A stretch of 64,000 nucleotides of DNA from Nesterenkonia natronophila (GTDB lineage: Bacteria; Actinomycetota; Actinomycetes; Actinomycetales; Micrococcaceae), in NCBI RefSeq assembly GCF_003595215.1, contig NZ_QYZP01000001.1, positions 310,001 to 374,000 on the forward strand. Reading direction: 5' to 3'. The position numbers were made by a program, and so were the translations under genes. Numbering within the stretch: position 1 is the first letter of the stretch; every line of letters starts with the position of its first letter. A model generated the notes under the pieces. It did not search any database. It was not told the DNA's origin and was given only the letters and a program-made list of their open reading frames with translations. This document shows positions 54,885 to 64,000 of the stretch, in pieces.

Positions 54885-55270
54885 CTGGAGGCGCCCACTC
54901 CGGCGAGGTGCTCTGTGCGGGCGTGCGCCTCGGCGCTCTGCTCGGCACTGAGCTCAATGAGCCCAAGCACGCGTATCGGCTGAGTGACCACCACAGCGGT
55001 GTACTGGCCCTCAGCAGCAATCGTGACGTCTAGCTGATCACCGGCTGTCTGCCGGAGTGTTTCCTCGGCCGTGGCTGCAGACTCTCCCCGGGCCAGCTCC
55101 CGGGCTGCGGCTCGTGCCCCCTCTTCCAGGGCTATCCGCGCCGCACCCTGCATCGCCAGGGAGAGAACAAGCAGCATCACCAACACGACACCAGGTATCG
55201 CAAGAGCGAATTCTGCCGTGACAGAACCTCGCTCTGAACTGTTGGCACCAAGATTTCTCTGCGCTGTCAT
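54881..55270 (-). CDS. TadE-like minor pseudopilin
   Basis: 129 residues. RGSVTAEFALAIPGVV is the TadE membrane motif with a G/S prepilin-like site before xxTAEF; then GAARIALEEGARAAARELARG. Likely a minor pilin of the Flp system. Overlaps the TadG-like gene, 16 bp after DUF4244. No prepilin peptidase (TadV) is seen in the window. Confidence 0.84.
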   Translation of the reverse strand: MTAQRNLGANSSERGSVTAEFALAIPGVVLVMLLVLSLAMQGAARIALEEGARAAARELARGESAATAEETLRQTAGDQLDVTIAAEGQYTAVVVTQPIRVLGLIELSAEQSAEAHARTEHLAGVGASR

Positions 55271-55286
55271 GCTAGGCGTGTCTGCC

Positions 55287-55478
55287 TCACCCGGCGCCGA
55301 GGGCTTGCTGCACGATAGCCTCGAGCCAGCCGCGAACGGTATCTGACGTGAGGATGGCTGTAAGCAGGCCTGCGAAAGCCACCGCAGCCAGCATGACTAT
55401 GCCATATTCGGCGGTCGCCAACCCTTCCTCCTCCTGATGCAGTGCGACCAGAAAACGCTCGGTGGAACCGTCATTCAT
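55287..55478 (-). CDS. DUF4244 Flp-type pilin
   Basis: 63 residues. EEGLATAEYGIVMLAAVAFA contains the Flp processing motif G/xxxxEY (cut before LATAEY) followed by the hydrophobic pilin helix. It should be the main structural subunit of the tad pilus. ATG 55478 follows AAAGGAG; the frame extends 18 codons. First of the DUF4244-TadE-TadG cluster, which runs opposite to ssd-tadABC and is separated from it by 8 kb. Confidence 0.88.
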   Translation of the reverse strand: MNDGSTERFLVALHQEEEGLATAEYGIVMLAAVAFAGLLTAILTSDTVRGWLEAIVQQALGAG

Positions 55479-55678
55479 GGTGTACTCCTTTCCGGAAAAT
55501 GCCACATGCCGATCAGCAGCGGCTGATTCCACGGTGGACCAGCTAGTACCGAGGCTGAACCTCGCAGCGCAGCTGTGTGCACTGTCCGGAGTGTCAGTGA
55601 AACGCTGAGCCCTAGTGGGAAGAACCCTCCGATCACCTGCCTCATCCGTTAGTTGACCTAGGCAACTATGCTGGTCTC

Positions 55679-57460
55679 ATGCATGAGTCAACACGCCCCG
55701 AACTGCTCGGCGACTTCGGAATGGTCGCCTCCACCCACTGGCTGGCGTCGCAGACAGGAATGAGCATCCTGGAGCGCGGCGGCAACGCCGCAGATGCGGC
55801 CGCAGCGTCCGGGTTTGCCCTCCAAGTGCTCGAACCCCACCTCAACGGCCCAGGTGGTGAGGTGCCCATTCTGGTTTGGTCGGAAACAGACCAGAAAGTA
55901 GAGGTCATCAACGGTCAAGGCACCGCTCCTCAGGCCGCCACCGTGAAGCGGCTGAAGGAGATGGGGTTGGACATCATGCCGGGCACGGGTCTCCTCTCCG
56001 CGGTGGTCCCCGGTGCGTTCGGCGCATGGCTGACTCTGCTTGAGCGCCATGGCAGCATGAGCCTCCGGGAGATCCTCAGCCCTGCCATCCGTTTCGCTGA
56101 GAAGGGGCACCCTGTGCTGGGGCGGGTGAGTCGCACCATCGAAACTGTGCAAGAACTCTTCGCTCAGGAGTGGCCGACCTCTGCCGCCACATGGTTGCCG
56201 GGAGGCGAAGTTCCAGCTCCCAACACCCGGTTCCGCAATACAGTGCTGGCCCGGACCTACACCAGACTCGTCGAGGAGGCCGAGGCTGCCGGAAGTCGGC
56301 GCGAAGCACAGCTCGACGCCGCCCAGCGGGCCTGGTATTCAGGGTTCGTAGCCGAAGCTATCGAATCGTTCTGCCGCGACAATCACGTCAAGGACACCAG
56401 CGGCCGGCGGAACCCTGGTCTGCTCACCGGTCAAGACCTCGCTGGCTGGCAGGCCCAGGTGGAAGAGCCCGCCACACTGGACTATCAGAACTACACCGTC
56501 TGCAAGACTGGCCCGTGGGGGCAGGGCCCCGTCATGCTTCAGCAATTGGCCATGCTGGAAAGCTATGGGTTGGATTCGGCGCCTGCGGGCTCCGCGGACT
56601 GGGTGCATGGGATCGTGGAGACCGGAAAGCTGGCCTTCGCAGACCGAGAGGCCTGGTACGGGGACCCCCGGTTCACAGATGTACCGCTGCAGGACCTGCT
56701 CAGCCCAGAGTACGCCCGGCAGCGTCGCACCCTGATCGACGACGCCACGGCCTCCCGTGAGCTGCGGCCTGGGGCGCCGGGCGGCCGCCAGCCGCAGCTG
56801 CCCCAGTACCCGGCTGCGAGTGCTGGCGGTGAAACCGCCGGTGTGGGCGAACCCACGGTGGCGCATAATGGTGACACCCGCGGGGACACCTGCCATGTCG
56901 ACGTCGTCGACTCCGGGGGAATGATGGTGGCCGCGACCCCTTCCGGGGGGTGGCTGCAGGCCTCGCCCACTATCCCTGAACTGGGGTTCTGCCTCAGCTC
57001 CCGGGCACAGATGTTCTGGCTCCAGGAGGGCCTGCCCAACTCGCTGCGTCCAGGTGCACGTCCGCGCACCACGCTTTCTCCGTCGTTCGCTCTGCGGGAC
57101 GGGAAACCGTGGATGGCGTTCGGCACGCCCGGTGGGGATTCGCAGGATCAGTGGAACCTGCAGTTGTTCCTCAACGTCGTACACGGTGGAATGAACCTCC
57201 AAGAAGCGATCGACGCGCCAGCATTACACTCCACCCACATCCCCAGCTCGTTCTACCCCCGGGAGTCGTTCCCCGCACAAGTGATGATCGAGGACCGGTT
57301 CCCGACCGCTGTGCTGGACGAGCTCGCCCGCCGGGGTCACGACCTCAAGATCGGAGGGCCGTGGACCGAAGGTCGGCTCTCCGCAGTGAGCAAGGAAGGT
57401 GAGTGGCTCCGCGCCGGTGCCAACCCCCGGGGTGCGCAGGGCTACGCAGTGGGCCGATAA
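55679..57460 (+). CDS. Gamma-glutamyltransferase-family protein
   Basis: 593 residues of the Ntn-hydrolase GGT family. Blocks: RGGNAADAAAASGFALQVLEP, NGPGGEVPILVW, and the autoprocessing site GDTCHVDVVD (about 403) where the Thr becomes the nucleophile of the small subunit; GGT of E. coli has TTHYSV there, so the Cys is a variant. Then MVAATPSGGW and RPRTTLSPSFALRDGKPWM. No signal peptide, so a cytoplasmic enzyme is more likely than periplasmic glutathione breakdown; this subgroup may act on other gamma-glutamyl or amide substrates. TATGCT lies 6 nt before ATG 55679, suggesting leaderless mRNA. Confidence 0.88.
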   Translation: MHESTRPELLGDFGMVASTHWLASQTGMSILERGGNAADAAAASGFALQVLEPHLNGPGGEVPILVWSETDQKVEVINGQGTAPQAATVKRLKEMGLDIMPGTGLLSAVVPGAFGAWLTLLERHGSMSLREILSPAIRFAEKGHPVLGRVSRTIETVQELFAQEWPTSAATWLPGGEVPAPNTRFRNTVLARTYTRLVEEAEAAGSRREAQLDAAQRAWYSGFVAEAIESFCRDNHVKDTSGRRNPGLLTGQDLAGWQAQVEEPATLDYQNYTVCKTGPWGQGPVMLQQLAMLESYGLDSAPAGSADWVHGIVETGKLAFADREAWYGDPRFTDVPLQDLLSPEYARQRRTLIDDATASRELRPGAPGGRQPQLPQYPAASAGGETAGVGEPTVAHNGDTRGDTCHVDVVDSGGMMVAATPSGGWLQASPTIPELGFCLSSRAQMFWLQEGLPNSLRPGARPRTTLSPSFALRDGKPWMAFGTPGGDSQDQWNLQLFLNVVHGGMNLQEAIDAPALHSTHIPSSFYPRESFPAQVMIEDRFPTAVLDELARRGHDLKIGGPWTEGRLSAVSKEGEWLRAGANPRGAQGYAVGR

Positions 57461-57506
57461 GCAGCGTCTCTACTGCAAGAGGGGAGACTCTGCTCGGCGA
57501 GCGGGA

Positions 57507-59906
57507 TCAGATGGACGGGGAACCGCTGAGCACCGCGCGGAGCAGATTGAGAGCTCCCTGCTTGTGGAGCGGAGAATTACGGTTGCCGCACTTGGGGGAC
57601 TGTACGCAGCTGGGGCAGCCGTCTGGACAGCTGCAGGCCTCGATCGCAGCCGCGGTGGCGGCGATCCACTCCTGGGCAGTCTGGAAGCCCCGCTCCGCGA
57701 AGCCGGCCCCGCCCGGATGCCCGTCGTAGACGAAGATTGACGGAAGCTCCGTGTCACGGTGAAGCGCCGTGGAGACACCTCCAATATCCCACCGATCTGA
57801 GCTGGTCAGCAGCGGAAGCAGGCCGATCATCGCGTGTTCGGCAGCATGCAGCGCACCAGGGACATGCTCAACAATCACCCCCGATTGCTGCAGCGCGGTC
57901 TCTGGAGCGGTGATCCACATCGCTTGGGTGTGCAGCGTCGACGGCGGAAGGTCCAGCGGCTCGTCGGAGAGAACCTCTGAACTTCCCAGTGCTTTGCGCT
58001 GGAAACCGACCACCGTGCTGGTGACCTCTACTCTGCCGAAGTGCAGACCGAAGGCTCCCCAGGAGACGCACTTCAAGTCGTCCACCACGGAGATAGACGT
58101 GGTCTCCCGGGCCTGGGTGTAGAAGGGCGGATTCGCAGGGCTCACCAACACGGCGTTCTGCTCAGCGTCCAGCTCCTCCACGATGAAGCTGCGTCCCTGG
58201 TGCACGTAGACTGCCTGCGGATGGGCCTGCGGCTGGACCTGGGATGCCCCCATCTCCCCGATTACGGTGCCGTCCTCAGAGTTGACGATCGTGTACGGGC
58301 CATCCCCGTCGGAGCGAATCTTCACCCAGGAGGAGGCGGAGACGTCGTCATGGGCGAAGAACCAACCCCGGGGGCGGCGTCGCAGATGTCCCTGGTCAGT
58401 GAGAGCGTCCACCAACCAGCTCAGGCCGCTGAAGAGCCCGGTCTCTGCTACGTCCTCGGGAGTCAGCGGGAGCTCCTGCGCGGCGGCCAGCAGATGAGGA
58501 GCTGCCACGTGCGGGTTGTAAGGATCGGTGACGGCGTCTTCCACGGGGGTGTCGAAGATCGCCTCAGGATTCTCCAGCAAGTACGTGTCCAGCGGATCGT
58601 CGCCAGCGATGAAGAACGCCGCACTGCGCTGGTTCGTGTCCGCGGCCCTGCCTGCACGCCCCAGCTGTTGGAAGAACCCCGCTCTGGTTCCGGGCCAGCC
58701 TGCGATCACGACCGCATCGAGACCCGCGATATCGATCCCCAGTTCCAGGGCGGGTGTGGACGCCACACCCAGCAGCGCCCCTGACCGCAGGTTCTCTTCC
58801 AGCTCGCGCCGCTCCTCCCTCAGATACCCGGAGCGGTAGGTGGCGACCCGGTCTCGCAGAGCCGGGTCCACCTCGAATAGATGATCACGAGCCACGGCAG
58901 CAATGGTCTCCGCCCCGCGGCGGGACTTGATGAACGCCAGGGTCCGGTGCCCGGCGACCACCAACGAGGAAAGCACATCTGCAGCCTCCACAGTCAGGCT
59001 GCGCTTCAGCGGGGCACCATTGTCACCGGTGTTTTCCGAGGGGCTGGATTCCCAAAGGTAGACATCCACCGGGCCATGTGGCGACGCGTCCTTAGTCACC
59101 GGAAGCACGCTTGAACTCGCCTCACCGATCAGTCGGGAGAACGACGACGCCGGGTCACCGCTGGTGGCTGAGGCGCCGACGAACACTGGGTCCGCTCCGT
59201 AGGAACGCGCTGTCCTGCGCAGTCGACGCAGGAGAAGCGCCGTGTGCGAGCCGAAGATCCCACGAGCTGTGTGCGCCTCGTCGATGATCACGTAGCGCAG
59301 CCGGGAGAGGAACCTGGCCCAGCCTCGGTGGTTCGGCAGTATGCCGGCGTTGAGCATGTCCGGGTTCGTCAGCACCACGTTGGCATGCTGGCGCACCCAC
59401 CGGCGCTCCTCCGGATCGGTGTCCCCATCGTAGGTGGCCGGTCTGATCCCCCCGGACGGGCCGATAACCCCGACTGTTTCGCCCAGCTCCTGCAAGGCAT
59501 CGAGCTGGTCAGCAGCCAGAGCTTTGGTGGGGGAGAGGTAGAGGACTGTTGTGTCACCGGTCGGGTGTGCGGTGACTGTAGCTCCTGAGGGCGGTGCGCC
59601 CAGGATCGCGGCAAGACCCGGCAGCTGGGTCGCCAATGACTTCCCAGAGGCCGTCCCGGTGGCCACAATCACATGACGCCCGGAGTGCAGGGCCTCTGCG
59701 GCCTGCCGCTGGTGCAGATATAACTGCGGGACTCCCACCTGCCGGTAGGCGGCCCGCAGCTCTTCCGAAACCCAGTCCGGCCAGTCCGCAGTGGCGGCTT
59801 CGCGGGCCGGGAGACTCTGGATGCGCTTGATCGGGGAGCCCTCACCCACGCGCAGCGGGAGTCCGGCTGCGCGCAGCAGCTCAAACGCGGCGTCGTCGTG
59901 GGTCAC
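57507..59906 (-). CDS. DEAD/DEAH helicase with DUF1998 (MrfA-like, Rv3649 type)
   Basis: 799 residues. Two RecA domains: Q-motif region LYLHQRQAAEAL, Walker A ATGTASGKS (about 82), YLSPTKALAADQL, DEAH box YVIIDEAHT, GASATSG, then GIDIAGLDAVVIAGWPGTRA and QQLGRAGRA. The C-terminal DUF1998 part ends in a four-Cys cluster CSCPDGCPSCVQSPKC (about 763-778), as in Bacillus MrfA, which repairs mitomycin damage. Convergent with the GGT gene. Confidence 0.92.
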   Translation of the reverse strand: MTHDDAAFELLRAAGLPLRVGEGSPIKRIQSLPAREAATADWPDWVSEELRAAYRQVGVPQLYLHQRQAAEALHSGRHVIVATGTASGKSLATQLPGLAAILGAPPSGATVTAHPTGDTTVLYLSPTKALAADQLDALQELGETVGVIGPSGGIRPATYDGDTDPEERRWVRQHANVVLTNPDMLNAGILPNHRGWARFLSRLRYVIIDEAHTARGIFGSHTALLLRRLRRTARSYGADPVFVGASATSGDPASSFSRLIGEASSSVLPVTKDASPHGPVDVYLWESSPSENTGDNGAPLKRSLTVEAADVLSSLVVAGHRTLAFIKSRRGAETIAAVARDHLFEVDPALRDRVATYRSGYLREERRELEENLRSGALLGVASTPALELGIDIAGLDAVVIAGWPGTRAGFFQQLGRAGRAADTNQRSAAFFIAGDDPLDTYLLENPEAIFDTPVEDAVTDPYNPHVAAPHLLAAAQELPLTPEDVAETGLFSGLSWLVDALTDQGHLRRRPRGWFFAHDDVSASSWVKIRSDGDGPYTIVNSEDGTVIGEMGASQVQPQAHPQAVYVHQGRSFIVEELDAEQNAVLVSPANPPFYTQARETTSISVVDDLKCVSWGAFGLHFGRVEVTSTVVGFQRKALGSSEVLSDEPLDLPPSTLHTQAMWITAPETALQQSGVIVEHVPGALHAAEHAMIGLLPLLTSSDRWDIGGVSTALHRDTELPSIFVYDGHPGGAGFAERGFQTAQEWIAATAAAIEACSCPDGCPSCVQSPKCGNRNSPLHKQGALNLLRAVLSGSPSI

Positions 59907-59948
59907 CGCACCAGAGTAGACCGTTGCTGAGGTCGGCTGTGCTGCCGC

Positions 59949-60662
59949 CTACTCGTCCTCGTTGAACTCCTCATCAATCTGCGAATGCGAGGCGCGCGGC
60001 TTGCCGGGCGCAGAGGGAGAGCCGAAGACATGCACGTTGCCCAGGTGCGTCCAACCGAGGTACTCATACAGCTCTTTGCCATCGCCTGTGGCGACCAGAA
60101 GCCCCTCTGAGACATCGTGCTCGTGGGCGATCGCCAGCAGCGCGCGGGTCACGAACGTCCCCAGGCCCTGACGCCGGTAGTCCGGAGAGGTATAGATCCG
60201 ATCCAGAATGCAGTAGTCGTCAACCACCGCCATCCGCCCGCGGGCGGCCACCTCATCCCCGTGGTTCACCGTGAAAAGGGTCCACCCGTCAAAGTCCTCA
60301 CGTTCGGTGGTGTACGCCTCCGGTGTGATGGGGTCCTCCACGTCTTGAGTGCCCATATCTACCACCATCAGCTTCTCCTCATCGCTGATCAGCTCCAGGC
60401 CGTCGATCTCTTCGGCGCCGAGGATGTCCGAATCCGGCTCTGCTATCACAGTCAGCAGCCGTGAGGGACTCTTGTTCACCGCCGCGGAGACCTTGCGCAA
60501 CTCAGTCTCCGCTGGGTCGAAGACCACGTACTCCCACTTCTCGGCATCTGCGCCCAGCCGTGCCGAATGTACTGCCCCCTCATGGCGCACTTCATATCCG
60601 TGGGTGCGGGCCCACCCGGTCACCCAGGTCTGGACAAGCAAGTCGCTCAGCTCGGACGTCAT
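59949..60662 (-). CDS. GNAT-family N-acetyltransferase
   Basis: 237 residues. The C-terminal half holds the acetyl-CoA motif LDRIYTSPDYRRQGLGTFVTRAL and EYLGWTHLGNVHVFG. The N-terminal half has an unassigned domain (HEGAVHSARLGADAEKWEYV). Substrate unknown. GGAGCGAATA precedes ATG 60662. The tail is acidic (SQIDEEFNEDE). Confidence 0.82.
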   Translation of the reverse strand: MTSELSDLLVQTWVTGWARTHGYEVRHEGAVHSARLGADAEKWEYVVFDPAETELRKVSAAVNKSPSRLLTVIAEPDSDILGAEEIDGLELISDEEKLMVVDMGTQDVEDPITPEAYTTEREDFDGWTLFTVNHGDEVAARGRMAVVDDYCILDRIYTSPDYRRQGLGTFVTRALLAIAHEHDVSEGLLVATGDGKELYEYLGWTHLGNVHVFGSPSAPGKPRASHSQIDEEFNEDE

Positions 60663-60945
60663 TATTCGCTCCATTCGTTCTCGGCCTGAAGAGAATCATG
60701 GCGATAGTCCTCAGGTCGGGGTCACCATCTAAGCCAGCTCGTGTTCACCCGAGCGATGCGGCTCCGGGAGGCTCCGACCGTCACGCCGAAGCCTGATTGT
60801 CAGAGTCCCTGCTCTATCTGTCCACTATCCAACATATATGCAGGATCACTAGTGCCGGTAGAGGACCCACGTAACAATCTGGTGAGCAAGGGCTGAGATG
60901 GCCCAACGCATCGTGCTCACGCCGCGTCGTCGTACCCTTAATACC

Positions 60946-61908
60946 GTGACCCAGTCCCGCATAGTTCTCTACTACAAGTTCGCCCCCATCAAAGACCCCG
61001 AGGCAGTGAAGCTCTGGCAGCAGGCGCTGTGCCGTGAGTTGGGGCTCTTGGGCCGCATCATCATCTCCGAGCACGGCATCAACGGCACTGTAGGAGGTGA
61101 GCTCAGCGCGGTGAAGAAATACGTCAAGCAGACCCGCAGCTACACCCCCTTCCGCGGCACGGAGTTCAAGTGGTCGGAGGGTGAGGCCGATCAGTTCCCG
61201 CGGCTGAGTGTGAAGGTCCGGCCCGAACTGGTGGCTTTCGGAGTCCCGGAACAGGTCAAAGTCAATGCCGAGGGGGTCGTCGGCGGCGGTGAGCACCTGA
61301 AGCCCGAGCAGGTTCACGAGCTGGTGGAGGCCAAGCAGAGCGAAGGCATAGAGGTGACGTTCTTCGACGGCCGCAACGCCATGGAGGCGCAAATCGGCCG
61401 GTTCAAGAACGCGGTGGTGCCGGAGACCGAAACCACCCGAGACTTCATCACTGAGCTGGACTCCGGGAAGTACGATCACCTGAAGGACCAGCCTGTAGTG
61501 ACCTACTGCACCGGCGGCATCCGATGTGAGGTGCTCTCCGCACTCATGAAAGACCGGGGTTTCGAGGAGGTCTACCAGCTCGACGGTGGGATTGTCCGCT
61601 ACGGCGAGACCTACCAGGATTCTGGTTACTGGGAGGGTGAGCTCTATGTCTTCGACGGGCGAATGAATACGCGCTTCAGTGGGGACGCGAAGACCCTCGG
61701 CGAATGCGTGAACTGCGCAGCGGCTACGTCGCGCTTCCACAACTGCGCGGACCGCGGCTGCTCCACGCTGCAGCTCTACTGCGAGGACTGCAGTCATATC
61801 CCCGCCTCCACCCGCTGTGCGGGGTGCACGGCCCGTGTGAAAGCAGAGCCGGAGCACCCCAACCAGGGGCACCTCGGCAAGAAACGACGCCGCCTCACCT
61901 CGGCCTGA
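60946..61908 (+). CDS. trhO: tRNA uridine(34) hydroxylase TrhO (rhodanese-like)
   Basis: 320 residues. Oxygen-dependent hydroxylation of U34 in tRNA anticodons, first step to 5-carboxymethoxyuridine. Blocks: [34 protein letters not shown] (part), catalytic YCTGGIRCE (about 187), and a C-terminal Cys-rich zinc-like part ([26 protein letters not shown]). GTG 60946 gives the conserved start ([11 protein letters not shown]); TACCCT lies 7 nt upstream and there is no ribosome site, so it is probably leaderless. An ATG at 60898 is the alternative. Confidence 0.93.
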   Translation: MTQSRIVLYYKFAPIKDPEAVKLWQQALCRELGLLGRIIISEHGINGTVGGELSAVKKYVKQTRSYTPFRGTEFKWSEGEADQFPRLSVKVRPELVAFGVPEQVKVNAEGVVGGGEHLKPEQVHELVEAKQSEGIEVTFFDGRNAMEAQIGRFKNAVVPETETTRDFITELDSGKYDHLKDQPVVTYCTGGIRCEVLSALMKDRGFEEVYQLDGGIVRYGETYQDSGYWEGELYVFDGRMNTRFSGDAKTLGECVNCAAATSRFHNCADRGCSTLQLYCEDCSHIPASTRCAGCTARVKAEPEHPNQGHLGKKRRRLTSA

Positions 61909-61937
61909 GGTCTCCTGCCGCTCATCTGGCCCCGTCA

Positions 61938-61978
61938 TCAGGCGTTTGTTGGATGGCCAGGTTCCTTGAGGGTGCTGA
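61938..61978. repeat. Intergenic repeat-like motif, copy 2
   Basis: Matches 21589-21630 (core AGGTTCCT-N3-GGGTGCTGA). Here the motif GGTGCTGAT occurs again 20 bp on. Sits between trhO and the methyltransferase gene. Confidence 0.4.
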
Positions 61979-62068
61979 TCCCCCAACAAGGTGCTGATAT
62001 CTGGCAGCGAGAAGCGCAGGCACCCGCCGGGGCGCGCCCCGACTGCCCCCCGGCATAGGCTGAGACGT

Positions 62069-63712
62069 ATGCCGAGCCCTGACCCTGCACCCGCCACTTC
62101 GACCCCGGCCCCGCCAGCGTCGGAGGATCTGCCGCTGATCGCCGCGCTGCGTGAGGACTTCTTAGAAGCCGGCTTCACCAATGATGGTTTAGTCGAACTG
62201 CTCGGCGCCGATGTGCTCTCCGCGCTGCATCGTGAACAGATAGTTCCCGGGCAGCTGTGCGTCTCCGAGCTCCTGCCCCGCGACAGCCCCGCTCCTCAGC
62301 AGACGTCACCGTCGCAGAAGCGCGCGGTGCTCACAGCTCTGTGGCTGGTCGCGACCGCAGTCAGTGCCGAACAGCTCAATGCCGCGCTGCCCCGCACTGG
62401 GGTGGAGGGCCTGCAACGGTTGAGGCTGGTGCAGGTAGCGCCCTCCGGTGTGGTGGTGCCGCGCAGCGAGCTCCAGCCCTACCAGGTGGAGACCACGTCG
62501 GGCATGCGGGACATGTGGCTCAGCAGCGATCTCAGCTCCCACCAGGTCGACGGCGCGCTGCCACACGATCATGTGCTCGGTGTCGGCCAAGCCAGCCTCA
62601 CCCTCGCTGGGGTGATCCACCGCCGGCCGGTAGAGGCGGCGTTAGACATCGGCACCGGCTGCGGGATTCAGCTGCTGCACCTGTTGGACCACGCAGACCA
62701 TGTGGTCGGTACCGACCTCTCGGCACGTGCACTGGAATTCGCGCGCTTCAACCTGCTGCTCAATGCGTCGGCGCTGGACCTTGACCCTGGGCACTTGGAG
62801 GAGCGAGTCGAGCTGGTGCACGGTTCGCTTCTGGAGCCGGTGGCTGGCCGGCGGTTCGATCTTGTGGTGTCCAATCCACCCTTCGTGATCACCCCTCGCA
62901 GCGACACGGAGACCGACGCCGAGCGGTACATGTACCGGGACGGAGGGCGTCAGGGGGACGCTCTGGTGCAGGAACTCATCAGTGGGCTGCCTGAGGTGCT
63001 CAACCCCGGTGGCACGGCGCAGCTGTTGGGCAACTGGGAGAGCATGGAGCACGACGACGCCTGGGAGACCCGGCCCAGAGCTTGGGTTGAACAGACCGGA
63101 CTCAGTGGGTGGGTGGTTCAGCGTGATGCCCAGTCTCCGGCCGAGTACACCGAGACCTGGCTGCGGGACGCGGCTGAGGAGCGCAGCGGCACCGAGTATC
63201 GCCGGCGGTACGCCGAGTACGCGGCGGACTTTGCCGCCCGTGGCGTGCAGCGGATCGGTTTCGGATTTATCTGGTTGCACGCTGCAGGTACGGACCACCC
63301 TTGGCGAAGGTTCGAGGAGCTGCTGGGCGAGGTTCAGCAACCGCTGGGTCCGGTCATCGGTGAGACTGCACGCCGCGCCCACGAGGAGCCGCACGCCGTG
63401 TTGGGGCACGCCCTCATAGTTCCCGAGACGGTCACCGAGGAGCGCTACCAACGTTTTGGTGCCGAACACCCTGAAATCATCATGGCCCGGCAGGGCTCAG
63501 GCCTCCGCCGAGTCCGCCCCATCAGCTCAGCGGCGGCCGGGTTCATGGGAGCCACCGACGGAGAGTACACTGCCCATCAGCTCATCATCGCAGTGTGCTC
63601 GCTCACCGATGCGGACGAGGAAGCGCTCGCCGCCGAGATTTTGGATCTTTACACGGAAGGCTTCCTGGACAGTACCGGTGGTGCGCCTAATGAGTCAGGG
63701 CCGGGCGCTTGA
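62069..63712 (+). CDS. Class I SAM-dependent methyltransferase (DUF7059/HemK-like)
   Basis: 547 residues. An N-terminal helical domain (LREDFLEAGFTNDGLVELLG) is followed by a Rossmann methyltransferase: ALDIGTGCGIQLLHLL (about 192), VVGTDLSARALEFARFN, and the catalytic SNPPFVITPRS (about 267), a motif that acts on amide or exocyclic nitrogen atoms. The C-terminal third is unassigned. Actinobacterial homologues lie near topA; target is unknown. ATG 62069 follows TAGGCT by 7 nt, again leaderless-like. Confidence 0.85.
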   Translation: MPSPDPAPATSTPAPPASEDLPLIAALREDFLEAGFTNDGLVELLGADVLSALHREQIVPGQLCVSELLPRDSPAPQQTSPSQKRAVLTALWLVATAVSAEQLNAALPRTGVEGLQRLRLVQVAPSGVVVPRSELQPYQVETTSGMRDMWLSSDLSSHQVDGALPHDHVLGVGQASLTLAGVIHRRPVEAALDIGTGCGIQLLHLLDHADHVVGTDLSARALEFARFNLLLNASALDLDPGHLEERVELVHGSLLEPVAGRRFDLVVSNPPFVITPRSDTETDAERYMYRDGGRQGDALVQELISGLPEVLNPGGTAQLLGNWESMEHDDAWETRPRAWVEQTGLSGWVVQRDAQSPAEYTETWLRDAAEERSGTEYRRRYAEYAADFAARGVQRIGFGFIWLHAAGTDHPWRRFEELLGEVQQPLGPVIGETARRAHEEPHAVLGHALIVPETVTEERYQRFGAEHPEIIMARQGSGLRRVRPISSAAAGFMGATDGEYTAHQLIIAVCSLTDADEEALAAEILDLYTEGFLDSTGGAPNESGPGA

Positions 63713-63767
63713 ATCAGGTGCTCTGACTGGATCATTGTGCACGTGTGGCTGTGAACACCACCGCCCC

Positions 63768-63794
63768 TTGCGCTGAGTGATCCGCTGTTATAGT
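63768..63794 (+). promoter_or_regulatory. Candidate promoter of topA
   Basis: TTGCGC (63768-63773) and TATAGT (63789-63794) are 15 bp apart, a little short of the ideal 17. The -10 box is good and the topA start is 60 bp downstream. Confidence 0.4.
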
Positions 63795-63854
63795 GAGCAC
63801 TCGATGGCGCACCGACTGCCATCTGCACGCACGTGCCAACGCTCTAGGAGTTCT

Positions 63855-64000
63855 GTGTCAGGCAAGAAGCTCGTGATTGTCGAGTCCCCGGCTAAATCCC
63901 GTTCAATCGCCAAATACTTGGGCGATGACTTCATTGTGGACGCATCTGCGGGTCACATACGTGACCTGCCGCAGCCCTCCGAACTCCCCGCAGACATGAA
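63855..64000 (+). CDS. topA: DNA topoisomerase I, N-terminal start, cut by window
   Basis: The first 48 residues: [20 protein letters not shown] and SAGHIRDLP are the Toprim start of bacterial type IA topoisomerase, which relaxes negative supercoils. AGGAG ends 4 bp before GTG 63855. The rest of the gene is beyond the window. Position after the helicase and methyltransferase fits the actinobacterial order. Confidence 0.96.
   Translation, partial: MSGKKLVIVESPAKSRSIAKYLGDDFIVDASAGHIRDLPQPSELPADM

Noticed and set aside
60814..62181. 455-codon open frame on the minus strand opposite trhO
   Set aside because: It is the antisense of trhO and the methyltransferase start, has no family features and no ribosome site; trhO is unmistakable on the other strand.

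Overview
The window is chromosomal DNA of a high-GC actinobacterium, most likely in the order Micrococcales and close to the Micrococcaceae. The evidence is the actinobacterial hut genes (CSG version of the MIO triad), a HAIR element before clpB, DUF3073, a CvpA/MarP protease, the Ssd-TadABC and DUF4244-TadE-TadG pilus genes, and a gene order (metallophosphoesterase, class A PBP, DUF4177-RidA, Crp, nth, CoA-Nudix, MarP, acs, tad, helicase, topA) that I recognise from the Mycobacterium tuberculosis Rv3683-Rv3646c block. Several proteins carry very acidic stretches or tails (PBP with twelve terminal Asp; septum-formation-like protein), which would fit a salt-adapted genus such as Nesterenkonia. 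The genus is a guess.

Layout. 1-5.4 kb: histidine-utilisation operon (hutU, a YjiH-like transporter, hutI, hutH) ending at a hairpin. 5.6-9.4 kb: accessory strip with a small repeat-containing protein, an Asp-box lipoprotein, a DUF5655 nuclease-like protein, a possible decayed gene and a truncated restriction-helicase. 9.5-14.1 kb: clpB with its HAIR site, a septum-formation-like protein, DUF3073 and a sirtuin. 14.1-18.1 kb: MFS efflux pump with TetR regulator and palindromic operator, then a queuosine-precursor transporter with a nucleoside hydrolase. 18.1-25.1 kb: purine genes purM, purF, purD and purC, with a sterol-carrier protein, a small membrane protein and an asparaginase. 25.1-30 kb: a single-domain voltage-gated channel and a heterodimeric ABC exporter. 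30-36.6 kb: cell-wall strip with metallophosphoesterase, class A PBP, and two paralogous ATP-grasp ligases flanking DUF4177-RidA. 36.7-43.2 kb: Crp, MarP, aroQ, acs, nth and Nudix. 43.3-46.8 kb: ssd-tadA-tadB-tadC.

46.7-50.5 kb is the clearest structural anomaly. A three-gene operon (CPBP protease, MFS-like protein, bactofilin-like membrane lipoprotein) lies between a 109-bp direct repeat of the tadC 3' end and a decayed partial copy of mgtE. 50.5-64 kb: intact mgtE, selO, a cupin, the inverted pilin half of the tad locus, a gamma-glutamyltransferase, an MrfA-like helicase, a GNAT protein, trhO, a methyltransferase and the start of topA.

Best candidates for something undescribed are: (a) the inserted CPBP-MFS-bactofilin cassette and how it arrived; (b) the paired ATP-grasp ligases beside a PBP, possibly building the peptidoglycan cross-bridge; (c) the YhhQ-nucleoside hydrolase pair as a queuosine-salvage unit. 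Several genes also look leaderless (TANNNT followed 6-8 nt later by the start codon, no Shine-Dalgarno). I saw no tRNA, rRNA, complete insertion sequence or CRISPR array by eye. No database search was possible.
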